In this document: piece by piece, positions 21,924 through 32,486 of the stretch
How positions within the stretch are numbered: position 1 is the stretch's first letter
How the letters are laid out: the number at the start of each line of letters is the position of its first letter
DNA from: Triparma verrucosa
Taxonomy: Eukaryota > Sar > Bolidophyceae > Parmales > Triparmaceae
Assembly (NCBI GenBank): GCA_030267905.1
Contig: BRXX01000220.1
Span: 1-64,000 of the forward strand
Length of the DNA stretch: 64,000 nt
Reading direction: 5' to 3'
The notes under the pieces: model-generated
What the model was told of the DNA's origin: nothing
Seen by the model: the letters and a program-made list of their open reading frames with translations, nothing else
Databases searched by the model: none
Translations under genes and position numbers: made by a program

Positions 21924-23995
21924 ATGGGAGCACTGGGGTCATCTCCCATCGTGGAGCCCTTCGACATATTCAAGTCGTGGCAGCTCTCCCAAGCAAGGGA
22001 TATGCTCTTGGCTTACCGAAGTCGCGACTTCGATTTCGGGGTTGATGCAAGTGTAATCACTAGTTTAATCGGGGTAGGTAGCTCCTGGAGCGGCTCCTCT
22101 CTCTTCAAATACTAACGCACGCTACTCACTTTACCTCTTCAGGGAGACACCCAGATGGCCGAAAGTATTGCCAAGGCCTTCTCCCCCACCTCTGGCGTCG
22201 TGAACGCCCTCTCCTTCCTCTCAGCCGTGATCCTCCTGTCCAACGACGGCGAGTCTCCCAACCCAACGAAGAGCAAGTCGGACCTGATATTCGACACCTT
22301 TGACTTCCAAGAGTCCGGCGACATGAGCCTCGACGAGATCACGATCCTTCTGCTCAGCGTGTGCAGGGCGTGCAATGTCATCTGCGGAACCGGGGGGGAC
22401 CCAAGCGACGAGACTATGGAGCAGGTGAGGGTTATGCAGCAGCAACAGTGAGAGGAATGAAGCGCGAGCGAGTTGGGGTGACGAAATCTAACTCGCTACG
22501 CTCGTCGCAGTTCGCGCTCGTCATGTACCAGTCCTCAGGGAAAGAAATAACGCAGTTCATCGATAGGAAGGAGTTCGGGTCCTGGATTGCGGAGTGGGTG
22601 GGGACCGACAACGTCGACTTCGCTTACCTCATATCGAGGTTCGCTCCCTCCGCGCTCATCACGCCTGAGCAGCAGGCCGCATTTGAGCTCCAGGCCAAGC
22701 TCGACGCCGAGAAGGCGGAGGAGGAGGCGAAGCAGAGGAGGGAGCTAGAGCTGAAGAAGAGGCTGGAGATCGAGGAGGCCGCGAGGAAGGAGGCCGAGGA
22801 GAAGGTCAGAGTGGAGAGGGAGAAAATTGCGGCGGAGAAGGCAGCCGAAGAGGCGAGATTGGAGGCGGAGAGAAAGGCCGAGGAGGCGAGATTGGCCGAG
22901 ATCAAGCGGGTCGAAGACGAGAAGATAGCCACCCAGAAGAAGGCCGAGGAGGAGGCGAAGAGGTTGGCCGAGGAGGCCCGGTTGGCTGAGGATGCCAGGC
23001 TGAAGGCCGAGGAGGAGGCCAAGCTGAAGGAGGAGTCTAACGCTGCGGCGACCAAGCTCCAAAACCTCAAGAGGGCCAAGGACGCCAGGGAGAAGGTCCA
23101 GGCCCGAAGGGAGTCCCTTGCGAAACTAGAAGACGAGGCGAAGAAGCTAGAAGGAGAGGCCAAGGAGAAGGACGCGCCGCCGACGCTTACGGAGGCCCTT
23201 CTGGACGTCGCAGCAGGAGAGGACGATGACGCCGCTGCAAAGCTCGAAAGCTTAGAGAAGGCGAAGCTCGCTCAGGACAAGGTCAAGGCGAAGGAGGCGG
23301 AGCTCGCGGGGCTGCAGGAGGAGGCGAAGGAGGCGGGGGGGGGGCTGGACGGGAGCCTGAAGGGGCTGTTGGACGACGCAGCTGAGGAGGACGACGAACT
23401 TTCTAAGGTCAAGGCGGCGCAGGCTTCGAGGGGAAGGACCCATACCGTGGAGCACTCGACAGCCTCGAAGGCGTTGGTTGAAGCGAGCAAGCTGAAGAGG
23501 GCGGGGGGAGAGGAGGAGGAGGAGGAAGAGGGCGAGGGCAAACCCGAAGCGCCTAGGATAGGCTCGACCCCCAGCGTCGACGAGGCCAAGATCAAGGCCA
23601 TTCAGGCTGCAAGGGGCAGGACTCACACAGTGGAGCATTCCACGGCCCCTGAAGCCTTGAAGGTTCTCGAAGCAGCCGGTAAACTAGCGAGGGGGGAAGG
23701 GGAAGGGGATGCGGTTGATGAGGACGACGTACTTTCTAAGGCCAAGGCGGCGCAGGCTTCGAGGGGAAGGACCCATACCGTGGAGCACTCGACAGCCTCG
23801 AAGGCGTTGGTTGAAGCGAGCAAGATGGAGAGGGCGGAGGAGGAGGAGGAGGAGGAGGAGGAGGAGGGAGAGGACGCCGAGGATGCACTAGAGAAGGAGC
23901 TCCTGAAGGAGCTCGAGATCGGAGGGGACGAAGGCCCAAAGGCGGAAGAGAAGAAAGGGGAAGAAGCGAAGGAGGAACTGAAATCCGATGCGTAA
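21924..23995 (+). CDS. EF-hand coiled-coil protein with triple RGRTHTVEHST repeat
   Basis: Three exons (21924-22073, 22143-22424, 22511-23995), 638 aa. An EF-hand loop with canonical spacing lies at about residue 100 (DFQESGDMSLDE); a second, weaker one at about 160 (QFIDRKEFGSWI). From about residue 195 the protein is a long Ala/Glu/Lys/Arg coiled coil. The C-terminal third has three copies of a unit built around RGRTHTVEHSTA (about 23425, 23615 and 23770), the first and third almost identical at DNA level over about 90 bp, separated by Glu-rich runs. No hydrophobic segment. Probably a calcium-responsive structural or cytoskeletal protein; the repeat is not one I recognise. Confidence 0.8.
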
Positions 23996-24075
23996 GAAAA
24001 TAACCAACAACACGTTGCTTTAAACCTAAATATTTCTTTCCTTCTCTTTCCCCCTCTCTCCCTCTTTCTTCTCTT

Positions 24076-25475
24076 TCACTCTCCAATAAGGCTCAACCTC
24101 CCCTCCAACTCCCTCAACTCCTTAACCCCCTCAACCCTCTCCCCAATAATCCTCCTCAACCCTTCCAACCCCCTAACCCTCCCCCCAAAAACCCCCACAA
24201 CCCCCTGCACCCACGGCCCAAGTTCCAACACCCTCATCGGTTTCCTTACAATCCTACTAACGATCCTTTCAATAAGATTCTCCCCCTGCTCCTGCGTGAA
24301 TTTCCTAAGAGTCTCATCGATAACTTTAGGCGACGTCTCGTCAAGACAACCTTCCAGCATTTGCCTGTCGCCTGACTCTAAGGATTGGACTAACACGGAA
24401 TGCAAATCGTCGCGGCCGACGTTTACGGTTGAACCTTCGGAATCGGAGTCGGAATCGTGAGTTGAACGGAGGAGGTCGAGACGTTCAGAGACTGACTTGA
24501 AATTTGATTGTTCCGTTTTTGATTTTTTTGGGACCAGGGAGGAGACGGTATCGATTGGCCGCTTGGAGGCGGAGGAGGTTTCGAGACTCTGGACAGTTCC
24601 TGAGGGAGTGTAACAGTAATCGCCGTAGGCTACAAGGCATTTAAGGGGGTACTTTTTTAAAGGTGCGAAGGTGGAGGAGATGCGGTGGACTACGGTGGGG
24701 AAGGTTAGGAGGTACGATCCGTCTCGAGGGTCGTGGGTGATTGCGTTTAGAGGGGACGATTTTAGGGAGACGGACGGGACGGGGGTGGAGGAGATGTAGA
24801 GGGTGTTGTTTGCGGAGGTTACGGTTTGGGAGTTGGAGGTGAAGAGGAACTTTTTTGTTAGGGGAGTGCGGGTGCCGGTGGAGAGGGAGAGGGTAAGGGA
24901 GGAGGTGGCGGAGGAGAGGACGTAGGTGTTGGCGGAGAGGTAGGTTAGGGTTACGGATGAGTCTGTAAAGGCCTTGGGTACTTTAACTCGTTTTACAGTT
25001 TTTCCGGCTGTAATAATAATGTTTGCAATAATGAGTAAGAGTTCATAGTAAGAGTTCGTAGTAAGAGTGCGTAGTAAGAGTGCATAGTAAGAGTGCGTAG
25101 TAAGAGTTCGTAGTAAGAGTTCGTAGTAAGAGTTCGCACAGAGTAGTGTCGCGCTGGCTTACCTTCGTCAATGAGAACTCCCTTACTCGTAAGTCTAACG
25201 ATCCTCCCCTCCTCCTCTACTGTTATATCATAAATTTCCTCCTCACATTCAACGCTCTGCGTCCAAACTCCCTTCTTTATGTCTAAAATGGAGTACTTAT
25301 CAACGTCATACAACACGGCGTATTGAGGCGACGATGATGAACCTAATTTTGATGGAAGAGGAGTACGAGAAGGGTAACGTGTCGGGAGGGATGTTGTACC
25401 GTTTATAATAACTAAAGGATGAGAGATTTTAAGGACTTGAAGGGTCGGGTGGATGTACTGAACTTGAGTTGACAT
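24076..25475 (-). CDS. UTP5/WDR43-like small-subunit processome protein
   Basis: Exons 25475-25163 and 25007-24076 give 414 aa. The N-terminal 290 residues have beta-rich, Thr/Ser-rich sequence with short strands, consistent with a degenerate WD40 propeller. A nuclear-type basic stretch (VPKKSKTEQ) precedes the C-terminal domain, which fits the Utp12 pattern: LVQSLESGDRQMLEGCL, ..IDETLRKF, NLIERIVSRIVRKPMRVLEL, WVQGVVGVF, LRELEGRLSLIGE. That domain joins U3 snoRNP t-UTP proteins in pre-18S rRNA processing. Assignment to UTP5 rather than UTP4/UTP12-type relatives rests on size and the single C-terminal domain, so it is moderate. Confidence 0.6.
25024..25135. repeat. 13-bp tandem repeat within an intron
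   Basis: About eight head-to-tail copies of TAAGAGTTCGTAG, with T/G and G/A variants, occupy most of the 155-bp intron 25008-25162 of the UTP5-like gene. Confidence 0.9.
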
Positions 25476-26055
25476 GATTATATATATACTTTATATACTA
25501 TATATATATATTATATATACTATATATATATATTTGTGTGTATCTTAAATGTACGTAAGTGTACGTAAATATAAAGCTGCGGAGTAGTCGAGTGTGAGAA
25601 CAGTGTTCTGCTATAGGAAGGAGCAGGACAGGAGCAGGACAGGATCAGATGGAAGGCTGGTCGTTCATGACAATAGAAAGCAATACAAATCGGATTCAAT
25701 AAGTCATTTATAAAATTATCCCCAAGGACCAGCTCAAAGTAGTGTGCTAAAATTCAAATAAATTGCACCGCAGAAGTCAGGTGCGGCTTATTCAGCCTCT
25801 AGAACAGCCTTTTCTCCAAGGCACCACTCGGAATCGACTGGACTCCTCCCTGATATCTCAAATATATAATCAAACAAGCGTTGCGTTGCTATTGCGGCGC
25901 GCGAGCGAGCAGTAGCACCTTTAAATGGTCCAACACGTACCAATTCGGTCGAAAACCGTCTAATATACGATTCTAATTTGAGAGTTTGAGATCCTTTTTT
26001 TGTGATTTGCCTGTGAAATGAAAAAAGCCGACTTTCTCATTCATTATTACGCAAT
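25476..26055. other. Intergenic with AT microsatellite
   Basis: Bases 25486-25540 are nearly pure TATATA, the 5' flank of the minus-strand UTP5-like gene. A GGAGCAGGACA duplication lies at about 25618-25645. The last 35 bases before 26056 match the leader of the paralogous gene at 9352 (CTTTCTCATTCATTATTACG). No coding capacity is seen. Confidence 0.7.
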
Positions 26056-26754
26056 ATGTCAAAAAGAACGTCTGGAGGTACCTCTACTACTACCCCAGTC
26101 ATTGGAGGTGATGACTTTATGCATACAGACGACTTCAGGCGACTGTTCGTTGGTTTCGTTATGGTCGATACTTTAGTTGCGATGCGGTGGCTTGATAGGA
26201 AATGGCACAAGGTAGTTGAGAAGGAGCTGAATAAGTTGGAGAAAGATGAGCCTTTCGGCGAGATTATTGTTCATGGAGGGAATGATATAAGTCAGGAGGA
26301 AGCTATTTCTGCTGCGAGGAATGAATGGATGAAGCAAGTGACGAAGGTTGTCTTCCTTCTGAATTTTCCGAAGGTCGGAGATCGTGTCTGCAAGTTCGCC
26401 TCCAATCTTGTCGTTGTAGACATCCCCGAAGGCATTACAAGTATCGGTGATGCTTCCTTCTATCGCTGCGATAGTTTGAAAGAAATAAAGTTCCCAAAGT
26501 CATTAACATCAATTGGTACTCGCTCCTTCCAGGAATGCTCTAGTCTAGAAGAAGTTGATCTCCTTCATACAAACGTTCAAAACATAGCTGACATAGCCTT
26601 CTGGAACTGCACAAGTTTAAGAGCGATGAAGATCCCAGACTCTCTTCAAACACTTGGTAGTCGTGTCTTCAGCAGATGCTCCCGGCTACTTCCCTCCAGC
26701 ATAGACATAGACGACACCAACGCGATATTCGCCTACATCCGCTCTATACAATAA
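26056..26754 (+). CDS. F-box-like / BspA-type leucine-rich repeat protein (paralogue 2)
   Basis: Intronless, 232 aa, close paralogue of the gene at 9352. The start MSKRTSG, the block DDFMHTDDFRRLFVGFV and the MRWLD-KWHKVVEK helix are almost identical, and the same repeats follow (VDIPEGITSIGDASFYRC, IKFPKSLTSIGTRSFQEC, VDLLHTN, MKIPDSLQTLGSRVFSRC). It lacks the roughly 30-residue Asn/Glu-rich insert after MSKRTSG in paralogue 1, and the loop after the last repeat is shorter. The conserved leader upstream of both ATGs supports this start and suggests a recent duplication that carried promoter sequence. Confidence 0.8.
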   Translation: MSKRTSGGTSTTTPVIGGDDFMHTDDFRRLFVGFVMVDTLVAMRWLDRKWHKVVEKELNKLEKDEPFGEIIVHGGNDISQEEAISAARNEWMKQVTKVVFLLNFPKVGDRVCKFASNLVVVDIPEGITSIGDASFYRCDSLKEIKFPKSLTSIGTRSFQECSSLEEVDLLHTNVQNIADIAFWNCTSLRAMKIPDSLQTLGSRVFSRCSRLLPSSIDIDDTNAIFAYIRSIQ

Positions 26755-26803
26755 TAAATTATACATCCACTTTATTTAAATACAAAAACAACAAATCAAT
26801 CAA

Positions 26804-27703
26804 TCAAAAGTCCCCTCCACTCCCTCCGCTCCCTCCGCTCCTCCCGCTCCTCCCCCCCAAACTCCCCTCCTCCCCCAAACTCCTCAACATCCCCAACTGC
26901 ATATGATTGTTCCCCAATGTCTCTAAAAATTCGTTCCGGGACTTTATAATCTCGAAGGAACGGGTTATCTTCTCAACGTACATTGCGTATTTCAGCTCAA
27001 GAGCTTTCTTGGAACGGGTCAAGTCAGAGAGTTTTGAAGAGAGGGACTTTATTGAGGAGGAGAAGGAACTTTTTTGGTTGGAGTGTGAGATTCGGGCGTT
27101 GTTGAAATCTTGTTGGAGCTTTTTTCTTAGTTTTATTTCGGAGGATAATTTTAAGGCGAGGGCATGATTTTCGTCTTTCAGTTTTTTGCAGAGGAGGACT
27201 GAGGATATGTTATCGTCGACTTTTGAGCGGAGTTTGCAGATTAAGTATTTCTGCTTTGAGGAGTTTTGCTGGGAGGATTTTAGGGCGGTGCGGAGGCGGA
27301 CATTTTCGGTATAGATTGAGGCGTAGTAATCGATGGGGGGAGGGGGCGGATTATTATTAGATTGGTGGGATTTAGAGAGCGAGCCGACCTCGGAGCTGAG
27401 CATCTCTTCGCGGGCGAGGCAGTCAGACAAGAGCTGGGAGACCGTTGTCGTCGGTGATTCGTTGTTGGAGAAGGCGGTCTTCTGGAGGAGAGAGGAGCTT
27501 CGTATTGTCGCCTTCAGGCGAGAGTTCTCCAGGCCGAGGGAACGGCAGTGGGCGGTCAGGTTTGTCACTTGCTGCATTTGTGTGTTTGTGTGTGTTAGCG
27601 CTGGGTTTCGCAAACAACAGCTCAAACCAACTTTTGATACTTAACTTACCCTCGACAGGTTGGAAAGATGCACGAGGAGCGAATGAAGATCTTCTTGTTC
27701 CAT
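26804..27703 (-). CDS. Coiled-coil protein of unknown function
   Basis: Exons 27703-27650 and 27571-26804 give 273 aa starting MEQEDLHSLLVHLSNLSR and continuing QVTNLTAHCRSL. Heptad-like Leu/Lys/Ser patterns run through about residues 10-240 in several segments. A short Pro run (PPPPPID) lies near residue 95, and the tail is Gly/Ser/Arg repeats (GGRSGRSGGSGG). No catalytic or membrane motif. The gene is convergent with the LRR gene 50 bp away and shares a 149-bp divergent promoter with the dihydrolipoyl dehydrogenase gene. Confidence 0.7.
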
Positions 27704-27852
27704 GACGCGCTCAAACAGCGAAAGTCCCTTTATACGTCCCGAGGAGAGGGAGAGCCGATTCCTGAAATGGAATCGGCAAAGCCCGACGTATAAAATAAGG
27801 AACCAGGATTCCAGAACATTTCCTAAACGACACCTCATGCGATAAAAATCCC

Positions 27853-29938
27853 ATGAAAATCTTCTCCTATTTGCTCGTGCTACAGCAGGTTTACTGCTTC
27901 GCGCCCATTGCGTTGACTAGAAGGCACTGCTCACAGCTCAACGCCGAATTCGACTTTGATGTGGCAATAATTGGTAAGAAACCTACCTCAGTCGTGGTCT
28001 CGCTGGCGGCTTCTTTGTTTAACAGATTGGGACTGCCCCGGATAAGATTGGCGAGGCGCGGGTCGTCAGCATCTCGTCAAGTCTATCGATTCGGCCTATA
28101 ACTAATCCCAAACATCCACTGTCGAGTCCTTCCTAACCCCACACACAAAACCGCTCCTTTCATTCCATTCCCAATCCCCATCCCAATCCCCAACGCACCA
28201 ACCTACAGGATGCGGCGTCGGTGGTCACGGCGCCGCCCTGCACGCGCGTGGCCAGGGCCTGAAGACCGCCGTCTTCTCCGGCCGCGATGTCGGCGGAACC
28301 TGCGTGAACCGTGGCTGCGTCCCCTCCAAGGCCCTCCTGGCTGCCTCCGGTCGCGTCCGCGACATGAAGGACGCCTCGCACCTCGAGTCCCTTGGCATCA
28401 ACGTAGAAGGCGAGGTCACCTACGACCGCCAGGCCGTCGCCGACCACGCCAAGAACCTAGCAAACACCGTCAAGGGCAACCTCGAGAACTCTCTCATCGG
28501 CCTCGATGTCAGTGTCATTGAGGGCCGTGGCATCCTCGCCGGGCCTAACAAGATCAAGGACGACCAGTCGGGAAAGATCTACACCGCAAAGGTATGATAT
28601 TATCGCACTATTTGCCAAGTAGGATATTCCTCGGCCTTCCTTCTAACCCCCCCTGCTCCCCAAAGAACATAATTCTCGCCCCCGGAAGCGTCCCCTTTGT
28701 CCCCCCAGGCGTCACAGTTGACGAGAAAACCGTCTACACCTCCGACGGAGCCCTGAACCTCGACTTCGTCCCCGAGTGGGTGGCCATCATCGGGTCCGGC
28801 TACATCGGTCTCGAGTTCAGTGACGTTTACACTGCTCTGGGAAGCGAGGTGAGAGCAAACGACAACCGAAGGCCCCTTCACAGCTTCACAGATTCACAGC
28901 TTCACAGCTTCACAGCAGAACTACTCTCACCCTCACTCCAACACCAACCCCAGGTGACCTTCATCGAGGCCCTTCCTATGTTGATGCCCACGTTCGACCG
29001 CGAGATTGCCAAGCAGGCGGAGCGAATGCTCATCCGACCCAGGGCCATCGACTACCGCCTTGGCGTCTTCGCTTCCGAGGTCACTCCAGGGGAGCAGGGG
29101 AAGAAACCTTGCACCATCAAGATGATCGACGCCAACACCAAGGAGCACGTCGAGACAATTGAAGTTGACGCGGTCATGGTCGCCACCGGCCGCGTGCCCA
29201 ACACCAAGGACATGGGACTCGAGTCTATGAACATTGAGACAAACCGTGGATTTGTTGCCGTCGACGACAAGATGAGGGTCAAGACCTCCGCTGATGGCGA
29301 AGGTGAGACGGACCCTGTGTAGTTTTGACATCTTAACCAACGCAACTCTAACATCGCTCCTCGTCGAAGTCATCGACAACCTCTACTGCATTGGAGACGC
29401 CAATGGCGTCATGATGCTCGCCCACGCTGCCTCAGCCCAGGGAATATCCGCCGTCGAGAACATCTGCGGAAGGGAACACGTCGTGAACCACGAGGCCGTC
29501 CCGGCTGCCTGCTTCACCCACCCCGAAATCGCCATGGTTGGCCTCACCGAGGAGCAGGCCGTCGAAAGGGCTGAGAAGGAGGGCTGGACGCTCGGCAAGA
29601 GCCAGGGCAACTTCCGCGCGAACTCCAAGGCCCTGGCCGAGGGAGAAGGTGAGTGGAATGCGTCTCTCGCTGGGCGCCAATCGCCGCTGCAATAATTCTA
29701 ACTCCTCCTCTGCTCAGGAGCCGGAATTGCCAAGGTCCTCTTCAACAAGGAGACGGAGAAAATCGTCGGAGTTCACATCATCGGCATCCACGCTGCCGAC
29801 CTTATTCAGGAGTGTGCCAACGCCGTCGAGCAGGGCACGACCGTCAGGGAGCTTTCCATGATGGTGCACACCCACCCGACGCTTTGCGAGGTTCTCGACG
29901 AGGCCTTCAAGGGAGCCGTCGGAATGAGTAGCCACTAA
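27853..29938 (+). CDS. Dihydrolipoyl dehydrogenase, plastid-targeted
   Basis: FAD flavoprotein (E3) that reoxidises lipoamide in 2-oxoacid dehydrogenase complexes. Six exons (27853-27973, 28209-28591, 28666-28848, 28954-29302, 29370-29648, 29718-29938) give 511 aa. The signal peptide ends QQVYCFAP, a Phe-type plastid cleavage motif, so this is probably the E3 of plastid pyruvate dehydrogenase. Motifs: FAD site IIGCGVGGHGAA, redox disulfide GGTCVNRGCVPSK, NAD site IIGSGYIGLEF, second FAD site NLYCIGDANG, and the C-terminal interface HTHPTLCEVLDEAF with the base His-Pro...Glu. A short insertion (EQGKKPC region) is typical of the plant plastid isoform group. Confidence 0.93.
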
Positions 29939-30056
29939 ACAAAAGTGGGGGACTGACATGAAGACTGCACGAAATTCAGAAAATGACAAACCAAATTTAT
30001 TAAAAAAACAACATCATCCATCCATTATTCCGTTCTATAATCCACCACCCATAGCT

Positions 30057-31103
30057 CTATAATTTGCTCATGCGCTCTTCCTCGTCGCTGCTCAAACCTC
30101 CGTTGAACAACCCGATGTGCGGGATGATGACTGTCGGAAGCGTCGCCTCCTCACCCCTACTTGCCTTGGCGTAGAGATCCTTGACGACTTCTCCCGTGGA
30201 GCACCCAGAGAGCACCAACGCAGTGTCAACCCCGTTGTTTAAACCGAACTCAATATCAGTGTCTAGCCTATCTCCGACGAAAACAGCCTTGGCAGGGTCC
30301 ACGCCCAGCTTCTCCTTAAGCATTTCCCCGAGGTACTTGGAAGGCTTACCGACGTTGGTGGCGGGCCTCTCTGCCACCGCTTCGAGTGCTCGGACCATCA
30401 CGCCGGCAGCTGGCTGCGGCCTTCCGTTTCGCAAAACGTCGTACGGATCCTGGTTCGTACTGACGAAGACGACGTCGGGATTTAGCAGGTACAGATTCGC
30501 CTTGGCCACCATGCCGTAGGTAAAGTTCGTGCACATTCCAACGACCACTGCACCGACGTCGGGATCGATCTCGTAATTCTCTATGTCCGCCTCATCCCAG
30601 GCGGCGGTCTTGCCGTGGTCGGCGGGCCCGCCAATACACTCCACGCCAATCTTCTCCAGCTCGGACACCACCCCGGCATCTCCTATCACAAGGGCCTTCT
30701 TGACGTTGGGGTGGTTGTCCTTGATGAAGGAGGCGGCGGTGAAACAGGATGGGACCATCTGATCTGTCTCCAGCTCCATCCCGAGCACCGTGCTTAGCTT
30801 CGCCCTCATGCTCTCCCTGTCCCTGCCAGAGGAGTTGGTGACGAAGAGACAACGCTTCCCCTGGGACTGGAGCCATTGGATGGATTCGGTCGCGCCAGGG
30901 ATTTTATCCGAAACGCGGTAGACCACTCCGTCGCAATCGAACAGGAAGCTCTGGTAATCCTTCGAAGCAAAGTGAGATGCAACGCTTGAGGATGTTGAAC
31001 AGATGGTTGGAGCAGGGCCAGGGAATGAGTGAGAAGAAATGGCAGCCAGGTTCCTATTTATCGACGCCAGCAGGGTTGTTGCGGCAGTAGTAGCCATTTT
31101 CAT
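30057..31103 (-). CDS. PGP: Phosphoglycolate phosphatase (HAD, PGP type)
   Basis: Haloacid-dehalogenase phosphatase of the PGP/4-nitrophenylphosphatase family, intronless, 348 aa. Motif I FLFDCDGVVYR (nucleophile Asp and acid/base Asp), motif II CLFVTNSSGR, the C2 cap, motif III with Lys in VGKPSKYL and motif IV FVGDRLDTDIEFGLN. In algae this enzyme removes phosphate from 2-phosphoglycolate in photorespiration. An N-terminal Thr/Ala/Ser/Arg-rich stretch (TTLLASINRNLAAIS) looks like a mitochondrial or general organelle presequence; there is no clear signal peptide. An upstream in-frame ATG at 31154 adds 17 residues and cannot be excluded. Confidence 0.9.
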   Translation of the reverse strand: MKMATTAATTLLASINRNLAAISSHSFPGPAPTICSTSSSVASHFASKDYQSFLFDCDGVVYRVSDKIPGATESIQWLQSQGKRCLFVTNSSGRDRESMRAKLSTVLGMELETDQMVPSCFTAASFIKDNHPNVKKALVIGDAGVVSELEKIGVECIGGPADHGKTAAWDEADIENYEIDPDVGAVVVGMCTNFTYGMVAKANLYLLNPDVVFVSTNQDPYDVLRNGRPQPAAGVMVRALEAVAERPATNVGKPSKYLGEMLKEKLGVDPAKAVFVGDRLDTDIEFGLNNGVDTALVLSGCSTGEVVKDLYAKASRGEEATLPTVIIPHIGLFNGGLSSDEEERMSKL

Positions 31104-31281
31104 CGGACAGGGGGGTGGGGGTGGGCAGATGGAATGGAAAGGTGTCGTTATCAAAAAGGAAAAACAGGAGTTTGGCCCCTGTCAAATATGATATATATAT
31201 CTGGGGTATTACTATTACTATTTGCTTTGCATGTATAAGCATATAAAATCAGCAGGCGCAGGAGAGATAGAGGGGGGGTAT

Positions 31282-32427
31282 ATGAGTCTCGTGTTTGATA
31301 AGGAAAATGAGAATGGCACTCCGAGGGCAGCTGATAGTGATGTTGAGAGCGGCGAAACTGAATATGATGCTTCTGGGGGATCAGGTGATAAAGACATGCG
31401 GGATATCAGGTGTCGGTATAAGAGTGGTTCGGGAACGAGTTCTATGAAACGTCATGAGGCTGCGAATCGTGGAATCAAACGACACAACCTCGATCATGAC
31501 ATTGATGTTCGATGGCACCGCTGTGATCAAGATGGCTGTGACTACAAGGCGAAGCAATCATCACACCTCAAAACACACAAAGCAGATGTTCATGATATTG
31601 ACGTACGATGGCACCGCTGTGATCAAGATGGCTGTGACTACAAGGCAAAGCAAGCAAGCAACCTCAAACGACACAGACAGTACATCCATAGTATTGATGT
31701 TCAATGGCACCACTGCGATCAAGACGGGTGCGACTACAAGGCAAATCATGCAGGCCACCTCAAAATACACAAACAGCTCATTCATGATATTGACTTTCAA
31801 TGGCACCACTGCGATCAAGACGGGTGCGACTATAAGGCAAAGCAAGCACGCAACGTAAAAAAACACAAACAGGCGATTCATGATATTGACGTTCAATGGC
31901 ACCACTGTGATCAAGAAGGCTGCGACTACAAGGCAAAGCAAGCAAGCACCCTCAAACAACACAAACAGAGTGTTCATGATATTGATGTTCGATGGCACCA
32001 CTGTGATCAAGATGGCTGCGACTACAAGGCAAAGCAAGCAGGCCACCTCAAAAAACACAAACAGCTGGTTCATAACATTGACGTTCGATGGCACCACTGC
32101 AATCTAGACTGGTGCAACTATAAGGCAAAGGAAGCAGGCAGCCTCAAACAACATAAACAGAACGTTCATGACATTGACGTTCGATGGCACCGCTGCGATC
32201 AAGACGGGTGCTCCTACAAGGCAAAGCAGGCAGGCACCCTCAAAGCACACCAACAGCACGTTCATGATATTGACGTTCGATGGCACCACTGTGATCAAGA
32301 TGGGTGCAGCTTCAAGACGAAGCAAGCAAGCAACCTCAAACAACATAAACTTAACATTCATAATATTAAGTTCGACAGTGATGAAACCAAAAAAAAAACC
32401 ATCAAGGCTACGAAATACGAAATATAA
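31282..32427 (+). CDS. Nine-finger C2H2 zinc-finger protein
   Basis: Intronless, 381 aa from ATG 31282; the frame is open to 31222. After an acidic N-terminus (about 60 aa, Glu/Asp/Ser) and one degenerate finger-like stretch, nine tandem units of exactly 32 residues follow. Each is of the form HDIDVRWHHCDQDGCDYKAK..HLK.HK, giving C-x4-C-x12-H-x4-H spacing with the last His shared with the next unit's start. DNA repeats of 96 bp are nearly identical in the WH.CDQDGC segment, while the residues before the first His (SSHLKT, ASNLKR, AGHLKI, ARNVKK) vary, as at DNA-contact positions. Unit seven deviates (CNLDWCNYK). Function is unknown; probably nucleic-acid binding. Confidence 0.8.
   Translation: MSLVFDKENENGTPRAADSDVESGETEYDASGGSGDKDMRDIRCRYKSGSGTSSMKRHEAANRGIKRHNLDHDIDVRWHRCDQDGCDYKAKQSSHLKTHKADVHDIDVRWHRCDQDGCDYKAKQASNLKRHRQYIHSIDVQWHHCDQDGCDYKANHAGHLKIHKQLIHDIDFQWHHCDQDGCDYKAKQARNVKKHKQAIHDIDVQWHHCDQEGCDYKAKQASTLKQHKQSVHDIDVRWHHCDQDGCDYKAKQAGHLKKHKQLVHNIDVRWHHCNLDWCNYKAKEAGSLKQHKQNVHDIDVRWHRCDQDGCSYKAKQAGTLKAHQQHVHDIDVRWHHCDQDGCSFKTKQASNLKQHKLNIHNIKFDSDETKKKTIKATKYEI
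31490..32360 (+). repeat. 96-bp tandem coding repeat, nine copies
   Basis: Nine direct repeats of 96 bp, each starting near CATGATATTGACGTTCGATGG, encode the zinc-finger array. Sequence similarity is highest over the first 60 bp of each unit. Confidence 0.9.
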
Positions 32428-32486
32428 ATCGCCCTCATTCACCAATTCATAATATTTCTAAACAAAGCCACAACGAATTTTTATAC

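Noticed and set aside
22624..23163. Long minus-strand open frames within the EF-hand coiled-coil gene
   Set aside because: Same compositional artefact opposite a charged coiled coil; no motif and no splice support.
25486..25540. AT-rich tract as a possible centromere or origin
   Set aside because: It is a plain TA microsatellite of about 55 bp, with nothing else to support such a role.
31490..32360. CRISPR-like regularly spaced repeats
   Set aside because: The 96-bp units are contiguous coding repeats of a C2H2 zinc-finger array with no spacers, in an intron-bearing eukaryotic genome.
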